In this document: positions 34,201 through 45,658 of the stretch, piece after piece
Numbering within the stretch: the stretch's first letter is position 1
Layout of the letters: every line of letters begins with the position of its first letter
DNA from: Pristionchus mayeri
Taxonomy: Eukaryota > Nematoda > Chromadorea > Rhabditida > Neodiplogasteridae
Length of the DNA: 64,000 bases
Assembly (NCBI GenBank): GCA_036245805.1
Contig: BTRK01000004.1
Coordinates: 29,063,541-29,127,540, forward strand
Direction of reading: 5' to 3'
Notes under the pieces: generated by a model
The model's input: the letters and a program-made list of their open reading frames with translations, nothing else
The model's database searches: none
Told to the model about the DNA's origin: nothing
Translations under genes and position numbers: made by a program

Positions 34201-37200
34201 AGGGGAAGGGGAGGGGAGAGGCCGAGTGACGTCTTCGTTTACGGCTGCACTGGCGCCACGAGTGTGCCCACGTCTTCCTTCTCGGGAACGTCGAAGGCGA
34301 ACCCTGAATCAGGAAGGGGTTACGGTAGGAGTCATAGATTACGGTACCTTTGGCTTGGTCGCCCTTCTTGACACCCTTTTTCCTGCTGACTGCAGACTGG
34401 CCGCCCTTTTTGCTCTTGCTCTGACCATTCTGAACAGGACGATGGTTGGAATATCTCGCACTTCGAAGTACGGTAGCACCCCACAATACCTTTAGCAGTT
34501 TGGCCTTGACTGATCGGCCCGAGGCGTTGTTGTCGTCGGGAATGTTGTCTCTGAGAAGGAGATTACGGTTGTCGAAGAGTTGGTATCGATCGATATTGAT
34601 TAACGCTGTGCAGTAACCACGCACTTGAGCATCTCCAGGTCGGCCTTAGCGTGGGGTCGCGAGAGGTCCTGAATGTATTTGATTAAGATTGTCATTTGGA
34701 CCCTTTGATCTCTGATCTCTCTCACCTTTCCGGCGAAGTGAGTGATGGTGATGAAGATGATGCCGTTGGTGAGCACTATGAGGATGGGCAGGATGACGAT
34801 GTAAATACCGTCCACCTGAGTAGATTACGGTCTGGATATAGCAGGGGAAGGGGTGAATACCTCTGGAACGGAGGTCTTGTCGAAGAGGCCGGTGCAGGTG
34901 GTGTTCATCGTGGAGAGGGAAGAGGAGAGGCCACTCGACGAGAGAGGGAAGAGGGGCGAATGAGTGGAGAAGGAGAGGGGGGATAAGAAAAGTTAATTAT
35001 GGAGTGGACGATGCAAATGCAATAATTTTTTTAAATATGATTATTGATAGAATGCAAATATCGGTTGCCCATCAAACTGATCTGACGGGATTTTATCTAA
35101 TGCTTTTTGTCTTCTCTTTCTTATCGGTGATCGAGCCATTGAGATTCAATAATTAAGCAACCTAAAAATCGAAGATTTCCATGTGTCTGAGCCGTATTTT
35201 ATGATACGAACAATTAATAATTGTCGATGCCGTACTCTGTCAATTGTCGATGCCGTACTCTGTCATACTCTTCTCTTTGAGTGAATGGCAAGTTGTACTA
35301 CATGCACTCAGCGGAGCACAACGAGTTCTGGAGTGCCCTGCTGGAGAAGGCTTACGCCAAGTCTGTATTTTATTATTGTTATTATTCATTTTGTGGATAA
35401 TTAAAACGGGTTCTCTGTAAGAATGGGAGAGGGGTGGCACAATGCTTCAAAATGATCGTATCGAGCTATAACTTGGAGGACGTAATGTGTATGAGTAGGG
35501 AACACTTCCACATAAAAAGTAGGTCAATAGCTCAACTTTTTGACCTACCCACAAACTCAAAGATACGGCCACATGTTATATACCATTCGAAAGAGCATCA
35601 AAAGTTATGCATACATCTCGCTTTTCATCGAGTTTCATGCAAATTGACGTCCTCTGTGCATGAAAACGTCAATATTTTTAAGGTTTTTGATTTTTATCGA
35701 TGCAAAGATGTCATTTCCTATTTCCAATTTTATGACCAGTAGATGCGCCGTGAATTTTTACATAGGAGACAAATTTTCAATTCAAGAAACTCGTTCCTCC
35801 TAGTGGTCATATCATGCATTTTCTAACACAAAGCATATGCTTCTGACCGCGCGCTTTCCGGAGCGAGACGGGAAATGAGAGAGAGTTGGATGATGGTGGA
35901 TTGTTTTAGATATGTTCCAGTGAATATTTAACAATTGACTGATTAAACAATTTTAAATAGTCACTGAAACATATTTTAAAGTTGTGTGATTTGAACCCAC
36001 GTTACGTTTTTTTTGTTAGAAAATGCATGAAATTACTACTAGGAGGAACGAGTTACTTATGTTGAAAATGTAAAAATTCACGGCGCATCTACTGTTCATA
36101 AAATTGGAAATAGGAAATGACATCTTTGCATCGATCAAAATCAAAAACCTTTAAAATATTGACTTTTTCATGCACAGAGGATGTCAATTTGCATGAAACT
36201 CGATGAAATGAAAAAAAAACATGAAACTCGATCTTTCGAATGGTATATAACATGTGGCCGTATCTTTGATTTTTGTAGGTAGGTCAAAAAGTTGAGCTAT
36301 TGACCTACTTTTTATGTGGAAGTGTTCCCTACTCATACACATTACTTTCTCCAAGTTACAGCTCGATACGATCATTTTGAAGCATTGTGCCACCCACTAT
36401 AGGCGACTGTCCCACTATTACAGCGAATGCGTTTTAAATTACAACTTCAATTATTTTATTTTTTTCTAAATATTGCTTTTGTTCTTTTTCAATCTCCTTT
36501 CTCAGACTGTATGGTTCGTACGAGAATCTGGAGGGAGGATCGACTGCTGAGGCACTCGAGGACTTCACCGGAGGTCTCACCGAGAGCTTCGATCTCAAGA
36601 AGGTACGGTATCTGTCTAGTATGTTTTTGGTCTCTATTTATATCTAGTTTGATTTTTGATCTCTTGCAGACGGAGGGACAGACAGTGCTGGCGATGCTCG
36701 TGCGAGGCTTCCAGATGGGATCTCTCTTCGGATGCTCCATCGCTGTGAGTGAAGAGGGGGAATGGTATATCTGACAAGAAAATGAATTTTTTGACTATGA
36801 AAAATTGGAATACTTTTCGAAAAAAAATATTTTCAATAATTGAGGCTGACCCCGCCGTGAAGGAAGCGATACAGCCGAATGGACTCGTGCGCGGCCACGC
36901 CTACAGTATCACCGCACTGCATACGGTAAGATAGATTAATGATGAGATGAGGGTGGATGATTACAGTACCCTTTGCAATTGATTGACGCGCAGGTGAAGA
37001 TCTCGCGTGGCGACCAGGTGCTTCTTCGTATCCGCAATCCATGGGGCAACTCGGATGAATGGAATGGACCCTGGTCAGATGGAGACGTACGATGGGAGGA
37101 TGTCAGTTGTGATCTTTGATCTCTGTTTTTCGTAATCTGATCGATTCTTATTCCTCTTCTTCGCAGGTGTCTGAGGATCAGAAGCGATCGATGCACGTCA

Positions 37201-38997
37201 CCTTCAAGAAGGATGGAGAGTTCTGGTAAGGGAGACTAGTTTGTTCGTTGATCTCCGATTCTCTTGCAGGATGGCCTTCGAGGACTTCATGCGAGAGTAC
37301 GAGGAGATGGAAGTGTGCAATCTGTCGGCTGAGGTGAGAGAGATAGATCAAAGATCAATCTACTATTTATTTCTCAGGTGATGAACGAAATCTGCGAGAT
37401 GACGGGCGTCGACCAGACGTGCTCCTCCTCGGGGCAGAATGTGCAGTGGAAGGAGGTGAGGAGTGCAGATCGGTGCTAAATCTAGAAAGTGCCAGACAAT
37501 TTTATTGGCGGAACGATAAAATGGGTGATCGTGCTACAGGTGCAGCAAGACGGTGCGTGGTCGATCTCGGAGAACACTGCAGGAGGATGCGCCAACCATC
37601 CCAGTTAGTGACTGATCTTTGATCTTTCCTGTGCTTTTATGGGCAAGTGAACAGTTGATAATTGCAGGAACGTATTGGCACAACCCGCAGTTCGGCTCGC
37701 GTTTCCGCGTCACCAATGAGAGGTATACGGTAATTGAGGACTACGGTATATCGTGGGAATAGTACTTATCGATTAATTACAGCGTCGAGCACGATGGCAA
37801 GTGCACGATCATCGTGGCGGTACTGCAGAAGTACAGAAGGTGAGGGGTGGGACAGGAATTCAGGGTTTAGAATGGGAATAGACATTCTCGTTTCACGAAT
37901 GCCGTTTATTCAGCTCAATTTGTAAAGCAACGATATTGGAACGGCACTTAGACAGACTTATAATTGTTCGCGTATATTTTAAATAGTAAAAAACTTCAGA
38001 GAGCTTCGCGTGGAGAACAAGGACTCGCTGCCCATCGGATTCTCCATCTATCGGGTATGCGAATTTTTTTTAAACTTTATTTTTTGATCCATCTTCTTTC
38101 CGTATTATAAGCAATGTGGTATTTCATTGTTTCCTTTCATGTAATGAATCTTATTCTATTGATCTCCCTCCAGACGCCCGCTCTCTCGGAAGCTCTCGAC
38201 GAGCAGTTCTTCCGCAGCAATAAGTGCATCGCGACAACACCCGTCTTCATCGATCTCAGAGAGGTTGGAGGATGTTTAGTCGAATTAGAAATTGGTTGAT
38301 TGCCTTTCCATTACTTGGTGTTGGATCATCCGGCCCGTACGATAGTCTTCTTCTGTCATTTGCATTCGATTGAATTTTAAATAATCAACTAAATAGTTTA
38401 GGGGTACGTTGAAATTACTTCTTCCATTCCCAATTATCACCTTTTCCATCACCTTTTCCTTTTATCACCTTTTCCAATTATAATGGAGTCTGATTCTCAC
38501 TGAGTGACGTCGTTTTATTCCATCCCCTGCAGGTGACTGTTCGTTTCCGTTCCGAGCCGGGCGACTACATCATCGTCCCATGTACCTTCGAACCCAATTC
38601 TGGTGAGCAGTCGAGCATTCCCAGTTGGCTTGCAATGATTGAGAAGTTGGTTCTACTGTTACAAAACATGTGACAATGAGCGTGAAGGGCGAAACTTATT
38701 TGGCCTATGAATGGAACTAGTCACTCAACTATTTATTCTGTGTAATATTTATCGTAAATTGCAGAGGCTGAATTCCTGATGCGTGTCTTCGTCAATGGAG
38801 AGGTCCAGACCGGGTGGGTAGTTCATAATTTAATGTTTAATCAACATCCTCATTGGTCGAAATTCCCAATTTCGAATCGTCATTTTTTGAGTTGCTTTAT
38901 CAACTTTGAGCAGTGCATTTACGCAGTTTTAAAATGCCTTTACTTATGCGTCGTGCATAAAAGTGTAATATGCAGTCGTCTTCCTGCCTACCACTGA
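31207..38997 (+). CDS. clp-1: Calpain-type cysteine protease with acidic and Gly-rich N-terminus
   Basis: About 25 exons. It starts [16 protein letters not shown] and runs through some 180 residues dominated by Glu/Asp. A Gly-rich segment ([19 protein letters not shown]) follows, then a Gly-rich linker ([14 protein letters not shown]). The protease core follows: [28 protein letters not shown] with the catalytic Cys codon split TG/C by an intron, [13 protein letters not shown] with the catalytic His, and RIRNPWGNS with the catalytic Asn. Domain III follows ([38 protein letters not shown]). The protein ends EVQTGRLPAYH without a penta-EF-hand domain. That layout is known for atypical invertebrate calpains such as C. 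elegans CLP-1; orthology is inferred. One intron (33,914-35,284) contains an antisense gene, the next a palindrome. Another intron is only 25 nt (32,582-32,606). Confidence 0.88.
34239..34908 (-). CDS. Small single-pass membrane protein nested in a calpain intron
   Basis: Read on the minus strand, five or six short exons give [16 protein letters not shown], a transmembrane helix ([19 protein letters not shown]), and a soluble tail. The tail runs [35 protein letters not shown], a Lys/Ser-rich basic stretch ([17 protein letters not shown]) and [21 protein letters not shown], with TAA at 34241-34239. Total is about 130 residues. Splice phases agree at every junction if the third exon ends CTCAA before GTGCGT. 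Its introns carry TACGGTA-type words and one carries the GATCTTTGATC word in minus orientation, which supports expression from this strand. I recognise no family. Opposite-strand nesting means it cannot be transcribed with the calpain. Confidence 0.65.
35432..36395. repeat. Long palindrome 3 (964 bp, in a calpain intron)
   Basis: GGGTGGCACAATGCTTCAAA at the left end is mirrored by the sequence ending CATTGTGCCACCC at 36395. The arms of about 460 bp match apart from scattered substitutions and small indels. The centre lies near 35,915. Each arm encodes the same meaningless open frame (starting [11 protein letters not shown]), which I treat as a by-product. It sits between the exon ending [17 protein letters not shown] and the exon starting [11 protein letters not shown]. 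Confidence 0.9.
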
Positions 38998-39488
38998 GTG
39001 AGATGCAGAAGAGACCACAGTTCCCGAGGGAAGGACTCCCTCTCTAGCTATACTTTCACTTTCCCATTCTATGTACGATATTGTCCCCGGACTGTGATTT
39101 TATGAGATGCTTTTCGAAATTCCGATATTTTATCCAGAGATTATTTACGCAACGGTGGCTAATAAATGGGTTCGGTGCGAAATGTGATATTCGATTGATT
39201 CAAGATCGTTCCAGTATAATTGATCTTTGCTCAAGTGATTCTGGATGGTACGAGGGTTAAAATTCGAGTGAAGAAAGGAGAAGATAAAATGAAGAACGAG
39301 ATAGACGACGTCACACAATGGGATTAGTCAAATGTCCTCCCCCCTCTTCCTCCTTCTCTCCATTCTCTCGTCTCTCAGTGGATGGGAGCGGTGCTCTCTG
39401 GAGTACGACGTCGATCTTCCCTCTCTCCCTACATGGACAACAACAAGAAAGAGGTGCCAACCATCCATTGTACACCATAGACACGAAG
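38998..39488. other. Intergenic between calpain and next gene
   Basis: Calpain 3' flank and upstream region of the gene at 39489. I see no repeat, RNA gene or convincing exon. Confidence 0.45.
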
Positions 39489-40760
39489 ATGCAGAATCGC
39501 CCAGTGGCCCCCGTGGTCCCTCGCCACATCTCTCCCCACGTCTCCAGCTTCGAGAGGTGACGTCAACGATGAGGGATGGAGTAGAGATGACGTCATTCCA
39601 GACGGACCAAGTTCAAGAAGAGTCTGGACACGAGCAAGGAGGATTGCTCCTCCTTCGAGGGCAGTCAGGCGAGCGAGAGTGGTCAGGGAATTCACTCTAT
39701 TGATTGATCTTTGATCTTTGTATGTACAGTAATCTGTGCTAATGCATTACCTTGTCACTACGCAATCTGCTCATTCAGAGTCATTCGAGAACGTGGAGAA
39801 GAAGAAGAAGAAGAAGGAGCCTTCCTCGCACTCATCGGACACCTCCTACGGAGTGAAGAGTCTGCCCCAGATCAGTGTACCGTAACCCCTACCGTATCCA
39901 TTGATCGATAATTGATCTTCAGGACTACTACAGATGGCGTCACGACAATAAGAGTGAGGACGAGAAGTGGCTCGGAGCAGTGAAGGAATTCAACGCCAGA
40001 CAGAAAGTGTGGAAGAGAAGAGCGACGGTGAGAGAAGGGGAGGAGGAATATGGTAGGGTGCGGTAGTTGATGGGAGGAGGAGCACGGTAGGATACGGTAG
40101 TTGATGCAGGAGGAGTACGGTAGGATACGGTAGTTGATGCGGCACTTCTGCTGTATGTCATACCAGAATGAGAGGGGTGGGAATGCTGCGGAGATATGAT
40201 AGGATAGGGTATGACTCTACAGCTGGTTAGTACTATTCGTTTGGTTACTTAGTAATTTTAGTAAATAATTTTCGCCCATCACTTACCCTATCCTATCATA
40301 CCTCCGCAGCATTCCCACCCCTCTCATTCTGGTATGACATACAGCAGAAGTGCCGTTGATGCACCATCTCGTCTATGCAGCCGGCTCGCTGCGTGCGTCG
40401 CATCGGCTGCAAGCCCTTCGGCCTCAACTGGACCAAGTGCGCGAAAGAGGTCTACAAGCGGTGGGTTACGGTAGCTACCGTAGCCCTACCGTAATCTTGC
40501 TTGAGTGTGCCTCCGTCTCTGTGGGTGGTCGAGCCGGATCTGCAGCAGGAGCAGCAGTTGAGGAAGTACAAGAGAATCACTGAGGAAGACATCGAACGAG
40601 ACGGTAAGAGAGGGAAGTAGGGAGATGGAGAGGGTGGAGTGACCTACCTATTGATCCCTCCCTTGTTGCAGCTGCTCGTCTGGCCCAGTTGGCTCTCTCC
40701 ATCTCTCGTTCCTCCTCTTCTTCCATCGACGACGACGTCTCGACGGTCCCCGAGAGATGA
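39489..40760 (+). CDS. Basic, Ser/Lys-rich protein of unknown function
   Basis: Seven exons in consistent phase start MQNRPVAPVVPRHISPH and end SRSSSSSIDDDVSTVPER, TGA at 40758-40760, about 225 residues. The N-terminal third is Ser/Glu-rich (SLDTSKEDCSSFEGSQASE). A run of six Lys then precedes PSSHSSDTSYGVKSL. The centre is a basic helical stretch (YYRWRHDNKSEDEKWLGAVK, FNARQKVWKRR) with Cys-containing CVRRIGCKPFGLNWTKC. The C-terminal part is helical (QEQQLRKYKRITEEDIERDAARL). I recognise no domain; a nucleic-acid-binding or scaffold role would be guesswork. Its fourth coding intron carries a 34-bp tandem repeat and a small palindrome (40,055-40,355). The ATG lies about 490 bases after the calpain stop, on the same strand. 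Confidence 0.6.
40055..40139 (+). repeat. Short tandem repeat, about 34 bp x 2.6
   Basis: Three successive copies of a unit containing GGATACGGTAGTTGATG and a GGAGGAG spacer lie in an intron of the gene at 39489, directly against the palindrome that starts at 40140. Confidence 0.7.
40140..40355. repeat. Small palindrome (216 bp, intronic)
   Basis: CGGCACTTCTGCTGTATGTC at the left is mirrored at the right end (40355). The arms are about 80 bp and the centre is an AT-rich loop of about 60 bp (TAGTAATTTTAG region). It is probably a miniature inverted-repeat element. Confidence 0.8.
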
Positions 40761-41211
40761 TCAGAGATCACCACGTCGTCTGATGATGCAACCTCCTCCT
40801 CCTCCGAGAGTTGAAGAGCCAGCCCTCCTTATGCTCTCGTCTAATGAAGTGTTTATTCGTTTACATGTTGTTGTGCATCAATATATGGAAAAAGCTTTTC
40901 ACGAAGGGCAAATGTGATCTTTGACAGCTTTTTTCTCTTCTTAATTTCATGATCCCTCAAAGATGAACACTCATGCAGGGAGGGGGGGGGGGGGGTGTAT
41001 GTTTGTCTCCCTTCTATTTTGAGCAGCACCAAGAACTTTAGAATGATTAGGCCGCCTCTTCGTGTTTGCTTTCCTCCTCAATTCAATTATCCCTTCTTTA
41101 TACCCTTTCGTCTCGATATTTGATGTCGCGTCCGCAGTTTTTCGGCAGAAATCCTCAGAAATGTGTCCGTACGCAGCGGTCAGAGTCAGAGAGAGGCTGG
41201 CAAAAGACGGC
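40761..41211. other. Intergenic with G14 homopolymer
   Basis: 3' flank of the gene at 39489. A run of 14 G follows GGGA at 40,978-40,995; such tracts can form G-quadruplexes. No gene is seen. Confidence 0.5.
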
Positions 41212-41283
41212 GGCCGGCGGCGGGGATAGAACCCGCGACCTCGGGATAGCGAGTCAAACGCGCTAACCAGTCGGCCACGAGAG
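41212..41283 (-). repeat. tRNA-like sequence, probably the head of a SINE
   Basis: On the minus strand GTGGCCGACTGGTTAGCGC resembles an A box and GGGTTCTATCCCC a B box at tRNA spacing, with a T-stem-like CGCGGG...CCCGC. The anticodon arm does not fold properly, and the B box has TTCTATCC instead of TTCGANTCC. I therefore call it a tRNA-derived SINE promoter, not a working tRNA. The SINE body would extend to lower coordinates (about 41,050). Confidence 0.5.
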
Positions 41284-41399
41284 GACTTGTGATCCTTCCT
41301 TTCTTTCGTGATTAAGTAGAGGCGAGGGAGGGGCGCGTGTTCAGCGGGGGGACGGGAGAGCGGGGAAGAAGGAAGGGAAGTTGGCGGGTGCGCGTTCGA

Positions 41400-42690
41400 A
41401 GGGAGACTGTAGGGAGGTGAGAGAATGAAGGACGGAGATGATAGGGGAGAGGGTAGACAACGTTATAAGGGAATTACGGGTAGCGTATTATCATTTCGAA
41501 TAAACTTAAAAATCCGAAGGCAAGTGAGAGGGAGAGCGGAGGTGAAATGGATAGCGGAGGCGAGAAGGCAGGGGGGAGAGGGAGGGAGGGGAGGTGGGAG
41601 AGCGGAGGTGAGATAATCAAATGAGGGAATGACGGATTCATTTCGAATAAACTTAGTAATCCGAAGGCAAGTGAGAGGGAGAGCGGAGGTGAAATGAATA
41701 ACGGAGGAGAGAGAGCGAGGGGAGGAGAGAGAGGGAGGGGAGGTGGTAGAGCGGAGGTGAGATAATCAAATGAGGGAATGACGGGTAGCGTATCAATTCG
41801 AATAGCTTAGTGATCCGAAGGAAAGTGAGAGGGAGAGCGGAGGTGAAATTGATAGCGGAGGAAAGAGGGGAAGGGAGGTGGGAGAGCGGAGGTGAGATAA
41901 TCTAATGAGGGAATGACGGGCAGCGTATCAATTCGAACAGCTTAGTAATCCGAAGGCGAGTGAGAGGGAGAGCGGAGGTGAAATAGATAACGGAGGAGAG
42001 AGGGGAGGGGAGGAGAGAGAGGAGGGGAGGTGGGAGAGCGGAGGTGAGATAATCTAATGAGGGAATGATTGGCAGCGTATCAATTCGAACAGCTTAGTAT
42101 TCCGAAGGCAAGTGAGAGGGAGAGCTGAGGTGAAATGGTGAACGGACTGGGGAAATAACGTTATGATGGAATGACGGGTAGCGTATCATTTCGAACAACT
42201 TAGTAACCTGAAGGCAAGTGAGAGGGATAGCGGAGGTAAGGAGAGACGGGAGGGGAGGTGAGAGGGTGAACGGACTGGGGAAATAACGTTATGAGGGAAT
42301 GACGGGTAGCGTATCATTTCGAACAACTTAGTAACCCGAAGGCAAGTGAGAGGGATAGCGGAGGTAAGGAGAGACGGGAGGGGAGGTGAGAGGGTGAACG
42401 GACTGGGGAAACAACGTTATGAGGGAATGACGGGTAGCGTATCATTTCGAACAACTTAGTAACCCGAAGGCAAGTGAGAGGGATAGCGGAGGTGAGGAGA
42501 GACGGGAGGGGAGGTGAGAGGGTGAACGGACTGGGAAAATAACGTTATGAGGGAATGACGGGTAGCGTATCATTTCGAACAACTTAGTAACCCGAAGGCA
42601 AGTGAGGGGGAGAGCGGAGGTGAGAGGATGAACGGACTGAAAAGATTACGCTATGAAGGAATGACTGGTGGTGTAATTTCAGAACAACTT
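41400..42690 (+). repeat. Minisatellite array, about ten units of 104-157 bp
   Basis: Each unit contains GAGGGAATGACGGGTAGCGT, then ATTCGAA or TTTCGAAC with AACTTAGTAA, CCGAAGGCAAGTGAGAGGG and AGCGGAGGTGA. Units at about 42,180-42,640 are nearly identical to each other (about 126-129 bp). Those at 41,430-42,080 are longer and more diverged, with extra GGGAGAGG spacers. The strand is strongly purine-rich. No coding potential. Confidence 0.9.
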
Positions 42691-42696
42691 AGTCCC

Positions 42697-42764
42697 GGCT
42701 CGCCGCGTAGCGGCGAGCCCTGACTGAACTTAGTTCAAAGGCGAACTCCCGCCGAAGGCGGGAG
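42697..42764. other. Two strong hairpins bordering the minisatellite
   Basis: GGCTCGCCGC / GCGGCGAGCC (42697-42706 with 42710-42719) has a perfect 10-bp stem with a 3-base loop. CTCCCGCC / GGCGGGAG (42746-42753 with 42757-42764) has a perfect 8-bp stem, also with a 3-base loop. Both are GC-rich against an AT-rich background, and their role is unknown. Confidence 0.75.
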
Positions 42765-43031
42765 TGAGCGTCGGGGTTACCAGAAGCGTTTGACGGGTTA
42801 GCTGGTGGTCGAATAAGCTCGGGTATATGAGCATTTAGTGATAATGGTAGATCGTTTTTACATTATCTGGAGTGAAGGGGAGAAAGTATTTTGAGGTAAT
42901 AACGGGTATTATTCTGAACAACTTGATTAATGTATTGTTCAGAATTTAAAATCATTTCACTTGGCCGATTTTGAAGGCGGTACACTTAGTTAACTAGTTC
43001 TCTTCATCTCCCTTCTTCCTCTTCTTCTTCG

Positions 43032-44886
43032 ATGTACTCTCCTTGTCCCAATGGAACTCTTCTCCTTCGCTATACTTCTGAGAACTTCCCCACCTTCTTC
43101 CGGGAGTCAGTGTTCCTATCCACATCTAGAAACCTATGGTAGCTCTTCAGTGCGAACACGGGTATATTCGCTGGAGTCAATGTGCTGTTCTGGAAGGAAT
43201 TCTCAAGGAAATTCAACTGCAGCCGTATCGAATACGTGAAAATGAGCAATGAAGGTGCGGAAACAGAATTGGCACCTGAAAAATGATCGTGCTGATCTAC
43301 CCTCATCAGAGTACGTGTGCAGTGATAGATACTGTCCCGATGCAGTCGCCATGGGCATCGAGAGAGGAAGAGTATTCGCGGATGCCGATGGGAGTGTCCT
43401 GGATGTAAAATAAATTATGTTTCGAAATAGCGTGTAGAAGTTTCTTCTTTTAGCCAATGAACGTGCTGCAGCACAAATACTCGTCGCTCAGTGATGCATC
43501 CAAAGTTTGATCAAGGATTTCGAAGGGGAATGGATCTTTCACTTTCAGTTGGTGTTGGTGGAGGCTCGTGCTCCCCTTCGAGACGGTCCCCTCTCCATCT
43601 CATTCTACGTCGTATTCACTCCTGCTGCAGCTGCACTACTCACTCTCTGCTTCCTACTCATTTACATACTCAATCTGATTCAACTGAGGAATAAGAGGAA
43701 TGAAGTGATCATACAACGGTTTCTGAGTCAATACTTCGCTTGAAGGCCCACTCATCGGGAATGGCCAATCTTGTTCGAACCCTGCTCAATCTGGTTGACT
43801 TCCTGAACAGATTGACTCAACTCTTCGTGATTATCCTCCTTTTCTCCTACTATCAATCCTTGTTCAATGGTAATTCGGCTTTGGAACTGTTAGAACCAGC
43901 TACGTCAGTTTTTGCACAGCTTTTCATCTACCTGTTATTCTTTGTCCTCAGGTCATTCTCCAGACTCCTTGCACAACTATTCAGCGGATCAGAGAGACTC
44001 GTAGTCAACGATGGTCTGCTAATGGTCAACGAAATGGTGAAAAGGGGAAGCATTCTCACTACTTCATTGCATATCTTCAGTCGTCGTTCGGTCCCAGAAC
44101 GACGTCAACAGAAGATTCTCTCGATCGGATTCATCAAATCTGCTCCGACCCTCACGCAACTGGACTCTTCTATGAAGATGAACTCACTGAATTCGCATTT
44201 CTCGCTGCACAAGAACGAGTCAACTGCAGATTGAGCAGGTTACCATTGGAGCCCATTCAGAAAATTGGTGATTGTTCAGGATCAGGGTAGATGATGTGAA
44301 GAGACTGTCCCTGCCTCGTCTGAGTAGTCATTTCGACAGAGGGATGAACTTCTTCGCGAGTTGATCCACTCTCATTCTTACTCTCTTTCCCTTTCAGTTT
44401 CTCATGTCACGGATTACTCCACGGAGAGTGATCGGCTCAGTTGATCGCATGCTCAACACCGTCTACAATATCGATTTAGTGAGCAAAAATAGCAGTTCGA
44501 ATTCAATCTTTGCACTTTGAGCGTGCCTTCTACACGAGGAAGTTCATTCCTGCAAGGGGATTCAGGCTGCGACACAAGCTGTCCACGGGGAGAAAGTGGA
44601 ACAACAAGTTAGTTGCCATTTTCGAAAATAGTGAGTGCACTAAACAATTGCAGGAGTACTACTTCCGTCCTCTCTCCCTCCACAATCTCCTCTCTCCCCT
44701 TCTCTGCCTAGCTCTTGGTACTCTGATCTCCGTGGTCTCTCTCATCGTAGAGAGAATCGCCTCCGTTTCGTCGATGGACTTCAGAATCCAACGAGTGGGA
44801 GGGCAATTAGCCCGCGCTATCGGGTTGAGATATCCCTTGAGAGGAAAGGAAAGAGATCGAAATTGTATACGAAAACAAATATTGTG
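43032..44886 (+). CDS. Divergent ionotropic glutamate receptor-like channel subunit
   Basis: About eleven exons, including introns of 41-45 nt that remove in-frame stops. The first part (SENFPTFFRDANTGIFAGVN, VLFWKEFSRKFNC) fits the first half of a glutamate-receptor ligand-binding domain. Then come a first membrane helix (LSISFYVVFTPAAAALLTLC), a channel helix (LFVIILLFSYYQSLFNG, where standard receptors have SYTANLAAF), the second half of the ligand domain, and the final helix (YYFRPLSLHNLLSPLLCLAL, GTLISVVSLIVERI). The YFRPL-L-NL-G...IS-E layout of the last helix is the clearest family mark. The pore loop seems short and the N-terminal domain is missing, as in ionotropic receptors. One intron uses GC-AG (donor 44,358). 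The true start may lie upstream, as no signal peptide is visible. AATAAA follows the stop at 44,895. Confidence 0.6.
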
Positions 44887-44983
44887 ACATGATCAATAAA
44901 GTGCTTGATGTAAAGGGATATTCCAAATTGCATCTGGATGGGAATGAATATTCCATCCTTCGTTCTTTCATTCATTTCTCTCG

Positions 44984-45658
44984 ATGCCCATCATTCGATT
45001 CGTGATCGATGAATCTCTCTCGCAATCTCAATATGCCAAGGAGAGCCATCACAACCAAAGGAAGGCCACTCCACTCAACAACTCAACACGCCCTCATTCG
45101 TTGACGTGAGATATGATAGAGCAAAAGAAATAATTCGAAATGCGTCTCCAGACTCTCTCACACGCAATCTTCCACGGAAGACAACGAGGAACTTCCGAAG
45201 AGCACTGAAGTGATCTTTGATCATCAATGGCTCTATTCACTTTAATTGAAGAGTTTTCACTCGCTAGTGGATCGATCACGAGCAGACGACGAGAGGAGAT
45301 CGAGAGTAGTCACTGCATTCGTTGCATCTCAAGATACCGCGGTGATCTTTGATCTTTGCACATCAACTCTCGCTCGATTCAGGCTGAATCAGGAAGGAGC
45401 TCACCTCCCTCGGAAATATTTGAGCGTACGCCCCCAGAGGATCATGTGTGAGATCGATGCCTCTGCTAAACTACAGTAATCTCATAGATAATTCAGACGG
45501 CAACCATTTCGAACCACCAAGGAGACTCGATCGAAAGTGAGAAAGCAGAAGAGATGGAGGGCATGGATTCGACCTCGGTAGAGATAGTTGAGAGCGACCG
45601 TAAGAAGTGGAGATTGCAGAGGCTGTTGTTCTGTCATGTGATACGTCAAAATCTTTGA
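44984..45658 (+). CDS. Ser/Glu-rich protein of unknown function
   Basis: Five phase-consistent exons run from MPIIRFVIDESLSQSQYAK to CHVIRQNL, TGA at 45656-45658, about 165 residues. Middle parts are polar and probably unstructured (SHTQSSTEDNEELPKSTE, AAESGRSSPPSEIFE, ISNHQGDSIESEKAEE). Only the end is hydrophobic/basic (KKWRLQRLLFCHV). Its start codon lies 98 bases after the stop of the receptor-like gene on the same strand, the spacing expected inside a nematode operon; co-transcription is an inference. Two introns carry the GATCTTTGATC word in the sense orientation. It might instead be an extra tail of the receptor gene, but the intervening AATAAA argues against that. Confidence 0.5.

Noticed and set aside
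35434..36393. Mirrored open frame beginning MAQCFKM on both strands
   Set aside because: It is present because the two palindrome arms are copies; no domain and no splice context.
41212..41283. Functional tRNA gene
   Set aside because: Anticodon arm does not pair and the B box is altered; better explained as a SINE head.
40977..42690. CRISPR-like array
   Set aside because: Units are 104-157 bp tandem copies without unique spacers, in a eukaryotic genome.
43138..43141. In-frame TAG suggesting a pseudogene in the receptor-like gene
   Set aside because: A 45-nt intron (GTCAGT to CTTCAG) removes it and keeps the frame.
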